This document shows, piece by piece, positions 34,965 through 44,302 of a stretch of DNA of 64,000 nucleotides; the stretch's first letter is position 1; every line of letters begins with the position of its first letter. The notes beneath the pieces are model-generated. The model was not told where the DNA came from. It ran no database searches and was given only the letters and a program-made list of their open reading frames with translations. The stretch spans positions 1-64,000 of the forward strand of contig WHTM01000002.1 in assembly GCA_009377755.1 (NCBI GenBank), in the 5' to 3' direction. Source of the stretch: Hyphomicrobiales bacterium (GTDB lineage: Bacteria > Pseudomonadota > Alphaproteobacteria > Rhizobiales > Xanthobacteraceae). The position numbers and the translations under genes were made by a program.

Positions 34965-36113
34965 TCAGGATCGCGACAGTGCGTCCAATCTTGCCCGCAG
35001 GGCATTGATCGTCGGCTGGGCCAGTTCCGCCGTCTGAGGCGTCGCCAGAATTTTGTCGAAGAGCTGATTCAGCATCGGCATCGAACGCTCGACGAGGGAC
35101 GAAATCCCCTTCCGGGCATTCGGCGCAAGCTGTGATGCTGCGCTGTTGATGCTGTCGAGCTGGGCTGCCGTCTGCTGGAGCTTGGGCAAGGCGGCCCGGG
35201 CCGAGGCAGGATCGGTAATGCCCTGAAGCGCCGACCTGGCGGCGCCGATCGACGAGGTCAGTTCAGCAGTGAGGTTCGTCAGCCTGAGATCGGGCGCGCC
35301 AACGCCCACCGTTTCGTTCACTCTGTTTGCCGGCCCCAAGGGGCGCTCGGCGACGTTCTGGTTAGTTCCTTGGCCGAGAAAGTACGAGCCGAGAAAGAGT
35401 GCGGCCAGACCTGCGGCCAAATATGGCCAGTATCGCCAGAGGCCCGAAGACGTGCCACGCGCGGCATACGCCATTTGTCCTGCGCTGGCGGCCGCATTGC
35501 CCGAAATATCGGAAACGCGGCGTGCCGCTGCCGAAGCCGTCGCGGCACCACTGCGCCAACTGTCTCCCAAGCCGTCAAGCAGACCTGTTCCGCCCAGCAG
35601 GCTGGCAAAGCCCGACGGCATCGCGGCGGCGATATGGTCCTTTTGCGAGGTCAGAAGACCTGTAAGACCTTTTGCGTCCAGTCCGGCACTGCGTTGCTGT
35701 TGCCCAACCACGCCGGCCACAATTGGACCGAGCAACCCAAGTAGCGATTTGCTCGCACCCGCATCGATACCCGCAAAGCGGCCCACAACGCCGGCGAGTG
35801 CGGTCAATGCTCCGCCTCCGAGCAGCGACGACAACAAGCTCGTACCGCTCTCCGCGAGGGCCTTCTCTCCACCACCGCCGATCGCGTTCTTCAATTGATC
35901 GAGGATTCCGGCCTGTTGCGCCACAGCATTGGACAACTGTTGCCCGCCCCCGGGTTGCGAGGCCACGCTCGCAAAGCTCGCGAGGATCGCAGGAACGCTG
36001 ACGCCAACCGCGTGCTGCGCGTCGCCGCGGTCGAGATCGAGCGCCGAAGCCATCTTCGATATCATGTTTGGCGTGATGGATTGCATGATCAGAGAAACGA
36101 GATTTGCAGCCAT
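34965..36113 (-). CDS. DUF937 domain protein with C-terminal membrane segment
   Basis: 382 residues. Residues 1-150 match DUF937 (MAANLVSLIMQSITPNMISK, L-D-R-G-D-A-Q-H-A-V, G-S-x-P-A-I-L-A). A Gly/Leu-rich part follows, then a hydrophobic segment at about 230-250 (YWPYLAAGLAALFLGSYFLG) and a helical tail. The family is widespread and without assigned function; with the YidB-like gene at 30234 it supports an envelope-related patch. Start ATG 36113 with GGAGG upstream. Confidence 0.9.
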   Translation of the reverse strand: MAANLVSLIMQSITPNMISKMASALDLDRGDAQHAVGVSVPAILASFASVASQPGGGQQLSNAVAQQAGILDQLKNAIGGGGEKALAESGTSLLSSLLGGGALTALAGVVGRFAGIDAGASKSLLGLLGPIVAGVVGQQQRSAGLDAKGLTGLLTSQKDHIAAAMPSGFASLLGGTGLLDGLGDSWRSGAATASAAARRVSDISGNAAASAGQMAYAARGTSSGLWRYWPYLAAGLAALFLGSYFLGQGTNQNVAERPLGPANRVNETVGVGAPDLRLTNLTAELTSSIGAARSALQGITDPASARAALPKLQQTAAQLDSINSAASQLAPNARKGISSLVERSMPMLNQLFDKILATPQTAELAQPTINALRARLDALSRS

Positions 36114-36385
36114 GGTCTAGCCTCCATTGACAAAATCACAATGCAATGGACGCTTGAGGAACTTCACGCCTGACGGCGTGTGTCACCGCACGCACCCGAT
36201 GCAGGGCGCATCAGACCAATGCCGTCTTTCAACCACGTGAATCAGATCGAGCAACTAAATCAGAGATTTGAATAAGATAGAGTTCAACGAACGAGCTCGC
36301 GAGCGGGTAACCCAGCGGCCGAAGCCGGCTGTGTATCCTCACGAGCGACCAGGCTGTAAGTACAAGTTCTTCGTGGGCGGGACCC
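36114..36385. other. Intergenic, nothing recognised
   Basis: About 270 bases between the DUF937 gene and ilvE. A small inverted repeat (CACGCC/GGCGTG) near 36165-36180 is the only structure noted. Confidence 0.4.
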
Positions 36386-37270
36386 TTACACGGCGACGGC
36401 GTGCGGCGCCACCTCGGCGGTGTAGTCATCCATCAACTGCTTCGTGATCCCGCCGGGATTGAAGTTCCACTGCCCAACCTTGGACACCGCTGTCACCTCG
36501 GCAGCAGTGCCGGTGATGAAGCATTCCGAGAAGCTCGGCAATTCCTCCGGCATGATACGCCGCTCGATCACCTCGATGCCGCGGCGCTTGGCAATTTCGA
36601 TGACCGTGCGCCGCGTGATCCCATCGAGGAAACAATCGGCGATCGGGGTGTGTATCTTGCCGTCTTGGACGAAGAACACGTTCGCGCCGGTGCACTCTGC
36701 GATCCGGCCCTGCCAATCGAGCATCAGCGCGTCGGCACAGCCCCTCTTTTCGGCCCGGTGCTTGGAGATGGTGCAGATCATGTAAAGGCCGGCAGCCTTG
36801 GCAAAGCACGGCGCCGTCTTCGGATCGGGTCGGCGGTAGTCAGCAAGGTCAAGCCGAATGCCGCGCAACCGCTGCGCCGGATCGAAATAGCTCGGCCACT
36901 CCCAGGTGGCGATCGCGAGGTGAATTGTGTTGTTCTGTGCCGAGACGCCGAGCTGCTCCGAACCGCGCCAGGCGATCGGCCGGACATAGGCGTCCTTCAG
37001 CCCGTTCCGCTCCAGCACCAACGTTTTGGCGGCATCGATTTCAGCCACCGAGTAGGGGATTTCGAAATCGAGCATGTTGGCCGAACGCTTCAGGCGCTCG
37101 GAGTGCTCGGTGGCCTTGAAGATGGTGCCGCCGTAGGCGCGCTCACCCTCGAATACGGCGCTGGCGTAGTGCAAACCATGGGTCAGGATGTGAATCTTAG
37201 CCTCCGGCCCCGGCACCAGCTTGCCGTCCAGCCAGATCAGGCCTTGCATTTGGTCGAAGGGCACGACCAT
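36386..37270 (-). CDS. ilvE: Branched-chain amino acid aminotransferase
   Basis: 294 residues of fold-type IV PLP enzyme: G-L-I-W-L-D-G-K-L-V-P, H-Y-A-S-A-V-F-E-G-E-R, Y-x-R-P-I-A-W-R-G, C-A-D-A-L-M-L-D near the PLP site, and I-A-E-C-T-G-A-N-V-F-F. It exchanges amino groups between Leu/Ile/Val and 2-oxoglutarate, the last step of their synthesis. ATG 37270 is chosen because AGGAGG lies seven bases before it; longer frames lack such a site. It is divergent from the MarR gene. Confidence 0.93.
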   Translation of the reverse strand: MVVPFDQMQGLIWLDGKLVPGPEAKIHILTHGLHYASAVFEGERAYGGTIFKATEHSERLKRSANMLDFEIPYSVAEIDAAKTLVLERNGLKDAYVRPIAWRGSEQLGVSAQNNTIHLAIATWEWPSYFDPAQRLRGIRLDLADYRRPDPKTAPCFAKAAGLYMICTISKHRAEKRGCADALMLDWQGRIAECTGANVFFVQDGKIHTPIADCFLDGITRRTVIEIAKRRGIEVIERRIMPEELPSFSECFITGTAAEVTAVSKVGQWNFNPGGITKQLMDDYTAEVAPHAVAV

Positions 37271-37458
37271 GACATTCCCTCCTATGGTGGCCTGGTACCT
37301 GCCGGCCTGCCTTGGTTTTTGCGTCACCGACAGAGTCCCGGTATGGTCGCAACCGTCTCAATGAGAACGCGCTGCCGCGTCGAGCGCAATTGCCGCCGAG
37401 ACGTGATGCTTCCGTCACGACGCGATCTTTGATAACAATCGCATCGAAATATGTCAAT

Positions 37459-38004
37459 ATGGCTGACGTAACTGTGTCCGTACTCCCCGACCGGGTTCCC
37501 GCCAAGCCCGACCCCTGCGCGGGGTCAGCGGAGCCGGCTTGGGACATCATCGAGCTCTTGTTCTTCGCCTATCGCGACTTCGTTGACGACGCCGACGACG
37601 TGCTGGCCCGCTATGGCTTCGGCCGGGCGCATCACCGGGTGCTGCATTTTGTCTGCCGTCATCCCGGCATGAAGGTTGCCGACCTGCTCGACATCCTGAG
37701 GATCACCAAGCAGTCGCTTGGCCGCGTACTTAAGCAGCTCATCGACCAGGAATTCGTAGAACAGAAGGCGGGCGCCAACGACCGCCGGCAGCGCCTGCTG
37801 TTCGTCACCGCCAAGGGCGAGGCGCTGGCAATGAAGCTTGCCGGTCTGCAAACGGCTCGGATTGAGCGCTCGCTCGAAGAACTCGGAGTAGGCTCGCACG
37901 ATGCCGCGCGGCGCTTTCTTCTTGCCATGATCAACCCCGAGAGTCGCGATGGCGTGCTGCGGCTCATGGCACGCGCCGATCGGATTCGCGGAGCGCGCAC
38001 GTGA
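37459..38004 (+). CDS. MarR-family transcriptional regulator
   Basis: 181 residues. The winged helix reads VADLLDILRITKQSLGRVLKQL followed by the wing A-N-D-R-R-Q-R-L-L-F-V-T. MarR proteins repress genes and release DNA on binding small aromatic ligands. It overlaps the response regulator gene by four bases, the same order as petP-petR of Rhodobacter, where both affect cytochrome bc1 genes; the functional link is only by analogy. Confidence 0.92.
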   Translation: MADVTVSVLPDRVPAKPDPCAGSAEPAWDIIELLFFAYRDFVDDADDVLARYGFGRAHHRVLHFVCRHPGMKVADLLDILRITKQSLGRVLKQLIDQEFVEQKAGANDRRQRLLFVTAKGEALAMKLAGLQTARIERSLEELGVGSHDAARRFLLAMINPESRDGVLRLMARADRIRGART

Positions 38005-38735
38005 CCACCGGAGAAGTCGTGACCTCGCCCGCGCCGACTGCAGCGATTCCTGCGGACGATGCGGCGCACCTGCTGGTGGTTGATGACGACCGGCGCATCC
38101 GCGTGCTGCTGTCGCGGTTCCTGCTGGCCGAGGGGTACCGCGTCACCACCGCCGAATCGGCCGCGGAAGCACGCGCCAAGCTCGGCAGCCTGACCTTCGA
38201 TCTGCTCATCCTTGATGTGATGATGCCGAGCGAAACTGGGTTCGATCTGGCGCAGTCGATTCGTACAACCTCATCCGTGCCGATCCTGATGCTGACCGCC
38301 CGCGACGAGACGGAAAATCGAATCAAGGGACTCGAAATCGGCGCCGACGACTATCTTGCCAAGCCGTTCGAGCCGCGCGAACTGTCGCTGCGCATCGCCA
38401 ACATCCTCCGGCGGGCACGCGCGGAATCCGCAACGCCGATGGAAACGGTTCGCTTCGGCCAGTTCGTGTTTCATCTCGAACGCGGCGAGCTGCGCGACGG
38501 CGACGAGATCGTGCATCTCACCGACCGCGAACGCGAGATGCTGCGGCTGCTTGCCGAGCATCCGGGCGAAACGGTGGCGCGACAGGCACTGACTGGTAAC
38601 GGCGGCGCCTCCAGCGAGCGCGCCGTCGACGTCCAGATCAACCGCCTGCGCCGCAAGGTCGAGCGCGACCCCGCCAATCCGCTGATCGTGCAGACCGTGC
38701 GCGGCGTCGGCTACCGGCTGGTGATCGCCGCATGA
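38001..38735 (+). CDS. OmpR-family response regulator (PetR-like)
   Basis: 244 residues starting at GTG 38001. Receiver domain with the acidic pocket D-D-D (28-30), phosphoacceptor D72 in L-I-L-D-V-M-M-P, and K121 in L-A-K-P-F-E-P; then the OmpR winged helix ending V-Q-T-V-R-G-V-G-Y-R-L. It overlaps both neighbours by four bases, so the MarR, regulator and kinase genes form one tightly coupled operon. Confidence 0.95.
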   Translation: MTTGEVVTSPAPTAAIPADDAAHLLVVDDDRRIRVLLSRFLLAEGYRVTTAESAAEARAKLGSLTFDLLILDVMMPSETGFDLAQSIRTTSSVPILMLTARDETENRIKGLEIGADDYLAKPFEPRELSLRIANILRRARAESATPMETVRFGQFVFHLERGELRDGDEIVHLTDREREMLRLLAEHPGETVARQALTGNGGASSERAVDVQINRLRRKVERDPANPLIVQTVRGVGYRLVIAA

Positions 38736-40153
38736 CCAGCCTCGACTCCGGCTTCGCCACGCTGCGTTCGGCGGCGGGCCGGGCGGGCGATCTGCTGCGG
38801 GTCGGCTTCGCACGATTGGCTGCCGGCTGGGACCGGTCGGGCCGCTGGTTCAACAGCGTTATGCCTAAGGGCCTCTACGCCCGCGCGCTGTTGATCATCA
38901 TCGCGCCGATGGTGATCCTGCAATCGGTCGTCGCCTTCGTGTTCATGGAGCGGCACTGGAGCCTGGTGACGCAGCGGCTCTCGGCCGGCGTGGTGCAGGA
39001 CGTCGCCGCGCTGATCGACGTCTACAAGGGCTATCCGCAGGATACCGAGCAGGCGCAAATCCGGCGCATCGCCCAGCAGCGTCTCGGCTTGGTGGTCGAT
39101 TTTCTTCCCGCGACCGAACTGCCGCCGCCCGGTCCGAAGCCGTTCTTCTCGCTGCTCGACCAGGCGCTGTCGGAGGAACTGCGCAAACAGATCGGTCGGC
39201 CGTTCTGGATTGACACGGTGGGGCGCTCGGCGCTGGTCGAAATCCGCATTCTCGTGGACGACAAGGTGATCCGCGTGTTCGCCCGGCGCAGCGCCGCCTA
39301 CGCGTCGAATTCGGAGATTTTCCTATTGTGGATGGTCGGCACTTCGCTGGTGCTGCTTACTGTCGCGATCCTGTTCTTGCGCAATCAGATTCGACCGATC
39401 CTGCGGCTTGCCGACGCGGCCGAGAGTTTCGGCAAGGGCCGGGATGAGCCGAACTTTCGGCCGCGCGGCGCGCGCGAGGTTCGCCGCGCAGCGCACGCCT
39501 TCGTCGAGATGAAGACCCGCATCGAGCGGGCCATGGAGCAACGTACCGCCATGCTGGCCGGGGTGTCGCACGACCTGCGCACGGTGCTGACGCGGTTCAA
39601 GCTCGAGCTTGCGCTGCTCGGCAACAGCCCAGAAGTCGATTTGTTGCGCAAGGATGTCGATGAGATGGCGCGGATGCTGGAGGCCTATCTTGCCTTCGCC
39701 CGCGGCGACTCTGGCGAACAGTCTGCGCCGACCGACATGGCGGCCTTCCTCAATGAACTCAGCGCCGACGTCGAGCGCAACGGCCACAGGACTACCGTCG
39801 TGTTCCATGGCCAGCCGATCGTGACAGTGCGCCCCGCGGCGTTTCGGCGCTGTCTCGGCAATCTGGTGTCGAACGCCAGCCGGTTTGCCAATGCGATCGC
39901 GATCACCGGGCACCGCGATCATCGCTGGCTCACCGTGTCGATCGACGACGACGGTCCCGGAATTCCGCCGGCTCAGCGCGAGGAGGTGTTCAAGCCGTTC
40001 CTGCGGCTCGACGACGCGCGCAATCAGGACCAAGGCGGCACCGGCCTCGGCCTTGCCATCGCCCGCGACATTGCTCGCTCGCACGGCGGCGATATCCAGC
40101 TCGGCGACAGCCCGTTGGGGGGCTTGCGGGCAACGGTGCGAGTGCCCGTGTAG
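38732..40153 (+). CDS. Membrane sensor histidine kinase (EnvZ-like)
   Basis: 473 residues: membrane segment at about 47-75 (LYARALLIIIAPMVILQSVV), a periplasmic loop, a second segment at about 200-220, HAMP, H-box with His280 in S-H-D-L-R-T, N-box (L-V-S-N-A-S-R), D-D-D-G-P-G-I-P and G-T-G-L-G-L-A-I. It phosphorylates the neighbouring regulator. In the H-box the usual proline after R-T is valine (RTVLTRFKLEL), a change that in EnvZ relatives alters the phosphatase/kinase balance, so its output may be biased. Confidence 0.94.
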   Translation: MTSLDSGFATLRSAAGRAGDLLRVGFARLAAGWDRSGRWFNSVMPKGLYARALLIIIAPMVILQSVVAFVFMERHWSLVTQRLSAGVVQDVAALIDVYKGYPQDTEQAQIRRIAQQRLGLVVDFLPATELPPPGPKPFFSLLDQALSEELRKQIGRPFWIDTVGRSALVEIRILVDDKVIRVFARRSAAYASNSEIFLLWMVGTSLVLLTVAILFLRNQIRPILRLADAAESFGKGRDEPNFRPRGAREVRRAAHAFVEMKTRIERAMEQRTAMLAGVSHDLRTVLTRFKLELALLGNSPEVDLLRKDVDEMARMLEAYLAFARGDSGEQSAPTDMAAFLNELSADVERNGHRTTVVFHGQPIVTVRPAAFRRCLGNLVSNASRFANAIAITGHRDHRWLTVSIDDDGPGIPPAQREEVFKPFLRLDDARNQDQGGTGLGLAIARDIARSHGGDIQLGDSPLGGLRATVRVPV

Positions 40154-40346
40154 GCCGGCCAAGCCATGCCATGACGAACAGGGACACCTGCGCGTCGTGG
40201 CATGTTGATAATCGGCCGGCCGGTCGTTGCGTGCCTAGGCTGCACCCACAAGAAGGCACATGCATGATATCGGGTGATGACCGCGCGTCGGGCATGGCGG
40301 CTCGATTGCGGTCGCGCGCCGGCCCTTGTCGATCTCCAGCGCGATG

Positions 40347-41090
40347 CTACGCCGTCGCCGGGGCGTCTCGGTCCTCATCGTAACCCGGCCGCCGCCTGCG
40401 CCGCAGGCTCGGGCAGCGCGGCGGCACGAGCCGGCAGAGGTCGTCGAGGAAGCCCGCCCAGCGCGCACCGCGGCCGAGCGTGCGGTCGAGCGCAGCCATG
40501 GTGCGCGCGAGGCCGGGATCATCGTCCTCGATCCACACCGATAGAACTTGCGCAAACAGAAGCGCCAGGCCTTGCGCGCGCAGCATACCGCGCGGACCGG
40601 CGGAATCGATGCCGGCAGCCGCCAGCATCCATTGCTGCGAGCGCACGGCGACACCGTTGAGCGCCAGCGCCAGCGGCGGATTGCGGCGCGCCGAGCGCAG
40701 CAGCGAACGCACCGCCGCCTTGTGCGGCGCCAGAATGTCCAGCCGGCGCATCAGCACGTCGAACAAGCGCTCGCGCGGCGACTCTTCGGACATGTCGCCT
40801 TCGTCGCCGCCGAGTACCGCCCGGTCGATTGCTTTCGCGTGCGCCGCGTGGATGCGGAGCGTTGAGTCGAATTCATTGCGGACGTCGGCGAGCGTTGCGC
40901 CGGCGCGCTCGGCGATCTCGGCGAAGCCGATCGCTTCGAAGGACTTTTCCGCGAGCAGGCCGAGGAATGCAGCGATGATGCGGTCGCGGATGGAGCCGGC
41001 AGCGCTGCCGCTCGGCCCGTTGACTGCAGCGGTCGCCCGGCTTGGGCGCGGCTCGCTCTGACGGCGTGTGCCGGATGTCTTGCGGGCCAT
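40347..41090 (-). CDS. TetR-family transcriptional regulator
   Basis: 247 residues from ATG 41090 (GGAGGCAG just before). The TetR helix-turn-helix is visible at about residues 35-80: RDRIIAAFLGLLAEKSFEAI, then F-A-E-I-A-E-R-A-G and N-E-F-D-S. The C-terminal ligand part resembles COQ9-like TetR members. It precedes no obvious target; proC follows it 69 bases upstream on the same strand. Confidence 0.88.
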   Translation of the reverse strand: MARKTSGTRRQSEPRPSRATAAVNGPSGSAAGSIRDRIIAAFLGLLAEKSFEAIGFAEIAERAGATLADVRNEFDSTLRIHAAHAKAIDRAVLGGDEGDMSEESPRERLFDVLMRRLDILAPHKAAVRSLLRSARRNPPLALALNGVAVRSQQWMLAAAGIDSAGPRGMLRAQGLALLFAQVLSVWIEDDDPGLARTMAALDRTLGRGARWAGFLDDLCRLVPPRCPSLRRRRRPGYDEDRDAPATA

Positions 41091-41159
41091 GACTGCCTCC
41101 TGAAATGCGTGACCGACAGTTAATCTAATCCCGCACCGCGTCCGATCCAAGGCGCCGGC

Positions 41160-42008
41160 CTACCCCGCAAGTTCCCGTGACCGGCGGGTGGCGACGGCGA
41201 CAGCCGCTTCCATCAGCGCCGCCAATCCCGGCGGCGACATCAGGACTTCGAGCGCCGCCGCCGTGGTTCCGCCGGGCGAGGTCACGTTCTGCCGCAGGAC
41301 CGCCGGATCGAGATCGGACCGTTGCAACAACTCGCCCGACCCCACGACGGTCTCACGAGCAAGCCGCGCGGCCAGCTCCGGCGGCAGGCCGGCCGCCACG
41401 CCCGCCTGGGCCAGCGCTTCTGCCAGCAGGAAGACATAGGCCGGTCCGGAGCCGGATACCGCCGTGACCGCGTCCATCAACGCTTCGTCCTGGACCCATT
41501 CCACCGTGCCGACGGCGGCGAGCAGCCGATGCGAGAGGTCACGCTGCGCGGACGATACCTGCGCATTTGCAACCGCGACGGTGATGCCTCGCCCGATGGC
41601 GGCCGGAGTGTTCGGCATCGAGCGCACGATCGCGGCGCCTGGCGACAGCAGGCGTTCGAGTGTCCGCAGCGTCTGCCCGGCCATGATCGAGACGACGACC
41701 GTGCCGGGACCGGCAAGGCCGGCATAGGCGGGGATAACCTCGGCGGCGACCTGCGGCTTGACTGCGATAACCACGGCCGCGGTGTTGCGTACGCTGTCCG
41801 CCGGTGGGTTGAGCCTGACGCCGCGCGCTGCCAGGGCGGCGATCTCGGCGGACGGCTGCGGCTCGAACACGACGGCTTTCGCGGGCTCGAAGCCCAGCCC
41901 GAGCCAGCCCTGCAGCATCGCGCCGCCCATCTTGCCGGCGCCGACGAGGACCAGGGGGCCGGAGAGGTTGGTGAGGCCGCGCGCTTGATCACCAGAAGAC
42001 ATATCCAT
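41160..42008 (-). CDS. proC: Pyrroline-5-carboxylate reductase
   Basis: About 282 residues. N-terminal Rossmann fold G-A-G-K-M-G-G-A-M-L; V-I-A-V-K-P-Q; R-S-M-P-N-T-P-A-x-I-G-x-G; and the signature SPGGTTAAALEVL near the C-terminus. It reduces P5C to proline with NAD(P)H. Two ATGs six bases apart (42008, 42002) both follow GGAGG; the first is used here. Confidence 0.95.
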   Translation of the reverse strand: MDMSSGDQARGLTNLSGPLVLVGAGKMGGAMLQGWLGLGFEPAKAVVFEPQPSAEIAALAARGVRLNPPADSVRNTAAVVIAVKPQVAAEVIPAYAGLAGPGTVVVSIMAGQTLRTLERLLSPGAAIVRSMPNTPAAIGRGITVAVANAQVSSAQRDLSHRLLAAVGTVEWVQDEALMDAVTAVSGSGPAYVFLLAEALAQAGVAAGLPPELAARLARETVVGSGELLQRSDLDPAVLRQNVTSPGGTTAAALEVLMSPPGLAALMEAAVAVATRRSRELAG

Positions 42009-42076
42009 CCAGCCTCCGGTCATGCCCCGCGAAACCGGGTGATAGTAGCCGCACCGGCCGAGTCACTCCGGCCGCG

Positions 42077-42113
42077 CGGGTTACTGGATGCCCTGCATTC
42101 GCGGGGCATGACA
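42077..42113. repeat. Dispersed palindromic repeat, copy 1 (inverted copy at 51031-51067)
   Basis: Contains GGTTACTGGATGCCC, then TGCATTCGCGGGGCAT, a stem-loop around ATGCCC/GGGCAT. The same sequence in reverse orientation with few changes lies after ychF. Such elements are common between genes in Bradyrhizobium relatives. Confidence 0.7.
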
Positions 42114-42137
42114 AGGGAGAATATGATGTGGGCGGAG

Positions 42138-42638
42138 TTAAGCCTCGCCAGAGGTCTCGAACATCGCGGCGTCGAGCGCATCGCGTGCAGTCTTGCCGGC
42201 CCACACCACGAATTGCAGCGCCGGAAAATAGCGCTCGCAGGCATCCACCGCGGTTCCGAGCACCGACTCGCATTGGCCGCCCGATGGCTCGACCCCTCCG
42301 GCCAGCACCAGCGCGTGTCGGAACATAACCAGACCATCTTGCGGCCACAGGTCGAAATGCCCGACCCACAGCTGCTCATTGATCAGCGACATCAACTGCT
42401 GCACCTCGGCGCGGCGCCGCTCCGGCACCTTGAGCTCGAAGGCGCAGGCGAGATGCAGCGCCTCGATGTCGCCCATCCAGGTGAAGGAGACCTGATAGTC
42501 AGACCACCGCCCGGCGACCAAAATGATGATCTCATCGTCGCCGGCGCGCTCGAACGACCAGTCATGGACGGCCGCCATGCCTTCGACGACATCGAGCGGA
42601 TTGATCCGAGGCTGCTCGGAAAAGTCGATCAGGGACAT
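42138..42638 (-). CDS. YbjN domain protein
   Basis: 166 residues from ATG 42638. YbjN pattern: NPLDVVEGMAAVHDWSFERA, I-I-I-L-V-A-G-R-W-S-D-Y, H-L-A-C-A-F-E-L-K-V-P, L-M-S-L-I-N-E-Q-L-W-V-G-H-F-D. These soluble proteins resemble type III secretion chaperones in fold and modulate stress or motility traits in enterobacteria. It lies next to proC as in many Rhizobiales. Confidence 0.9.
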   Translation of the reverse strand: MSLIDFSEQPRINPLDVVEGMAAVHDWSFERAGDDEIIILVAGRWSDYQVSFTWMGDIEALHLACAFELKVPERRRAEVQQLMSLINEQLWVGHFDLWPQDGLVMFRHALVLAGGVEPSGGQCESVLGTAVDACERYFPALQFVVWAGKTARDALDAAMFETSGEA

Positions 42639-43043
42639 GCAGTCTCCACCCTGCCGCGGGAAGTGGGAGCGCACCCAGGCATACTGCGCACTTCACGCAA
42701 CGTTGCTGCAGACAGGCAGAAACAATTTGACGCAGGCGCTACTGACGGAGGCTGGTTGCCGAGACGGACCGAATCACTCACGCATTGACTATAATTAGCC
42801 CGAATCGGGTTCGCAAAAGGCTCCCTGAACCGGGGCCTGTGATCGTGGATTCGCCGCTGCAGCGCAACGCGGCCCGGCCGGGCGTCCACAAGCCAATCTG
42901 CGACAGTTTGACTCGGTGCACAGCTTTGTGCGGCCAACGGATGATCGCGAAAGACGGCGGCCGGTCTTCGGACTTGTGTCGCATAAGCAAGGGGCCAGAG
43001 CCGGGAGCTGCTTCAAACCGATGCGGCCTCTGCCCGAGGCCGT
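42639..43043. other. Intergenic region, nothing recognised
   Basis: About 400 bases between ybjN and prs. No tRNA, repeat or hairpin with a convincing stem was seen. The TATAATTA stretch near 42790 could be part of a promoter. Confidence 0.35.
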
Positions 43044-43997
43044 TCAATCGAACAGGCTTGACACTGACTCTTCCACCGCCGTGCGCCGAATTGCCTCGCC
43101 GATCAGGTTGGCGATCGGTAGCACGCGGACGTTCGCTGCCGCGTGGACCTCGCGCGTCGGCTGAATCGAATCGGTGATGACCAATTCACGCAATCGCGAT
43201 CCCGTCACACGGGCGACGGCGCCGCCGGACAGCACGCCGTGCGTAATGTAGGCATAGACGGCCTTCGCCCCCTGATCGAGCAGCGCATCGGCGGCGTTCA
43301 CCAGGGTGCCGCCGGAATCGACGATGTCGTCGACCAGGATGCAGGTGTGCCCCTCGACTTCGCCGATCACGTTCATCACTTCGGATTCGCCGGCCTTCTC
43401 GCGCCGCTTGTCGATGATCGCCAGCGGCGCATTGATACGCTTGGCGAGCCCGCGCGCGCGCACCACGCCGCCGACGTCGGGCGAGACCACCATCACGGTC
43501 TCGAGTTCGAAGCGATCGCGAATGTCCCGCACCATCACCGGCGAGGCGAACAGGTTGTCGGTCGGGATGTCGAAGAAGCCCTGGATCTGCCCGGCGTGAA
43601 GATCGAGAGTCATCACCCGGTCGGCGCCGGCCCGGGTGATCAGATTCGCGACGAGCTTGGCTGAGATCGGCGTGCGTGGCCCCGGCTTACGGTCCTGCCG
43701 GGCGTAGCCGAAGTACGGGATCACGGCGGTGATCCGCCGCGCCGAGGAGCGGCGCAGCGCGTCGATGATGATCAGCAGCTCCATCACGTGATCGTTCGCC
43801 GGATACGAGGTCGACTGGATCACGAACACGTCGGCGCCGCGCACGTTCTCCTGGATCTCGACGAAGATTTCCATGTCGGCGAAACGGCGCACCACCGCCT
43901 TGGTCAGCGGAGTCTGCAGGTAGGCGCCGATCTCCGACGAGAGCTGCGGATTGGAGTTGCCGGACACGAGCTTGATCGCCCCATTGTTGGCCGCCAT
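43044..43997 (-). CDS. prs: Ribose-phosphate pyrophosphokinase
   Basis: 317 residues from ATG 43997 (GAGGAG upstream). PRPP synthase markers: [34 protein letters not shown] catalytic flexible loop area, and the PRPP-binding loop [10 protein letters not shown]. It makes PRPP from ribose-5-phosphate and ATP for nucleotide, His and Trp synthesis. Essential housekeeping gene. Confidence 0.97.
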   Translation of the reverse strand: MAANNGAIKLVSGNSNPQLSSEIGAYLQTPLTKAVVRRFADMEIFVEIQENVRGADVFVIQSTSYPANDHVMELLIIIDALRRSSARRITAVIPYFGYARQDRKPGPRTPISAKLVANLITRAGADRVMTLDLHAGQIQGFFDIPTDNLFASPVMVRDIRDRFELETVMVVSPDVGGVVRARGLAKRINAPLAIIDKRREKAGESEVMNVIGEVEGHTCILVDDIVDSGGTLVNAADALLDQGAKAVYAYITHGVLSGGAVARVTGSRLRELVITDSIQPTREVHAAANVRVLPIANLIGEAIRRTAVEESVSSLFD

Positions 43998-44090
43998 TGC
44001 GATCTCCTCGCCGTACCCAAAAATACCCGTGTCAGCCTCGACAGCGCTCCGCACGAGAACATCGGTTCTGCCGGCGGAGCCGTGAGACTC

Positions 44091-44158
44091 GTGTCCCGAA
44101 TCCGAAGTTCGCTTGATTTCGCGACACCCTCTTAGCGAACTTCGGATTCGAAGGACAC
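44091..44158. repeat. Long inverted repeat 1
   Basis: Perfect 17-base arms CGAATCCGAAGTTCGCT (44097-44113) and complement (44134-44150) around a 20-base loop; beyond a two-base bulge the arms continue with GTGTCC / GGACAC. It lies upstream of prs and downstream of the lipoprotein gene, so it could end transcription or be an extragenic palindrome. Confidence 0.85.
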
Positions 44159-44177
44159 TAGCAACTCTATGATTCCA

Positions 44178-44248
44178 GTGTGGTTATGGTTCAGAAGTTC
44201 TCTTATGGGCTCGCGGCGGGAATAGAGAGAACTTCTGAACCACCACAC
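44178..44248. repeat. Long inverted repeat 2
   Basis: 16-base perfect arms GGTTCAGAAGTTCTCT (44188-44203) and complement (44226-44241), extended by outer arms GTGTGG / CCACAC. It follows inverted repeat 1 after about 20 bases. The two differ in sequence but share the GAAGTTC core, so they may be related mobile palindromes. Confidence 0.85.
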
Positions 44249-44302
44249 GAGGGGCACTCCAGACCGGCAGGGCGCGTACCCTGGCGCCTGCGACTATCCC
44301 CA

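Noticed and set aside
29855-36250. EcfG/sigma-ecf promoters (GGAAC ... GTT) before the stress-like genes
   Set aside because: Several GGAAC words occur but none with the 16-17 base spacing to GTT in the right direction.
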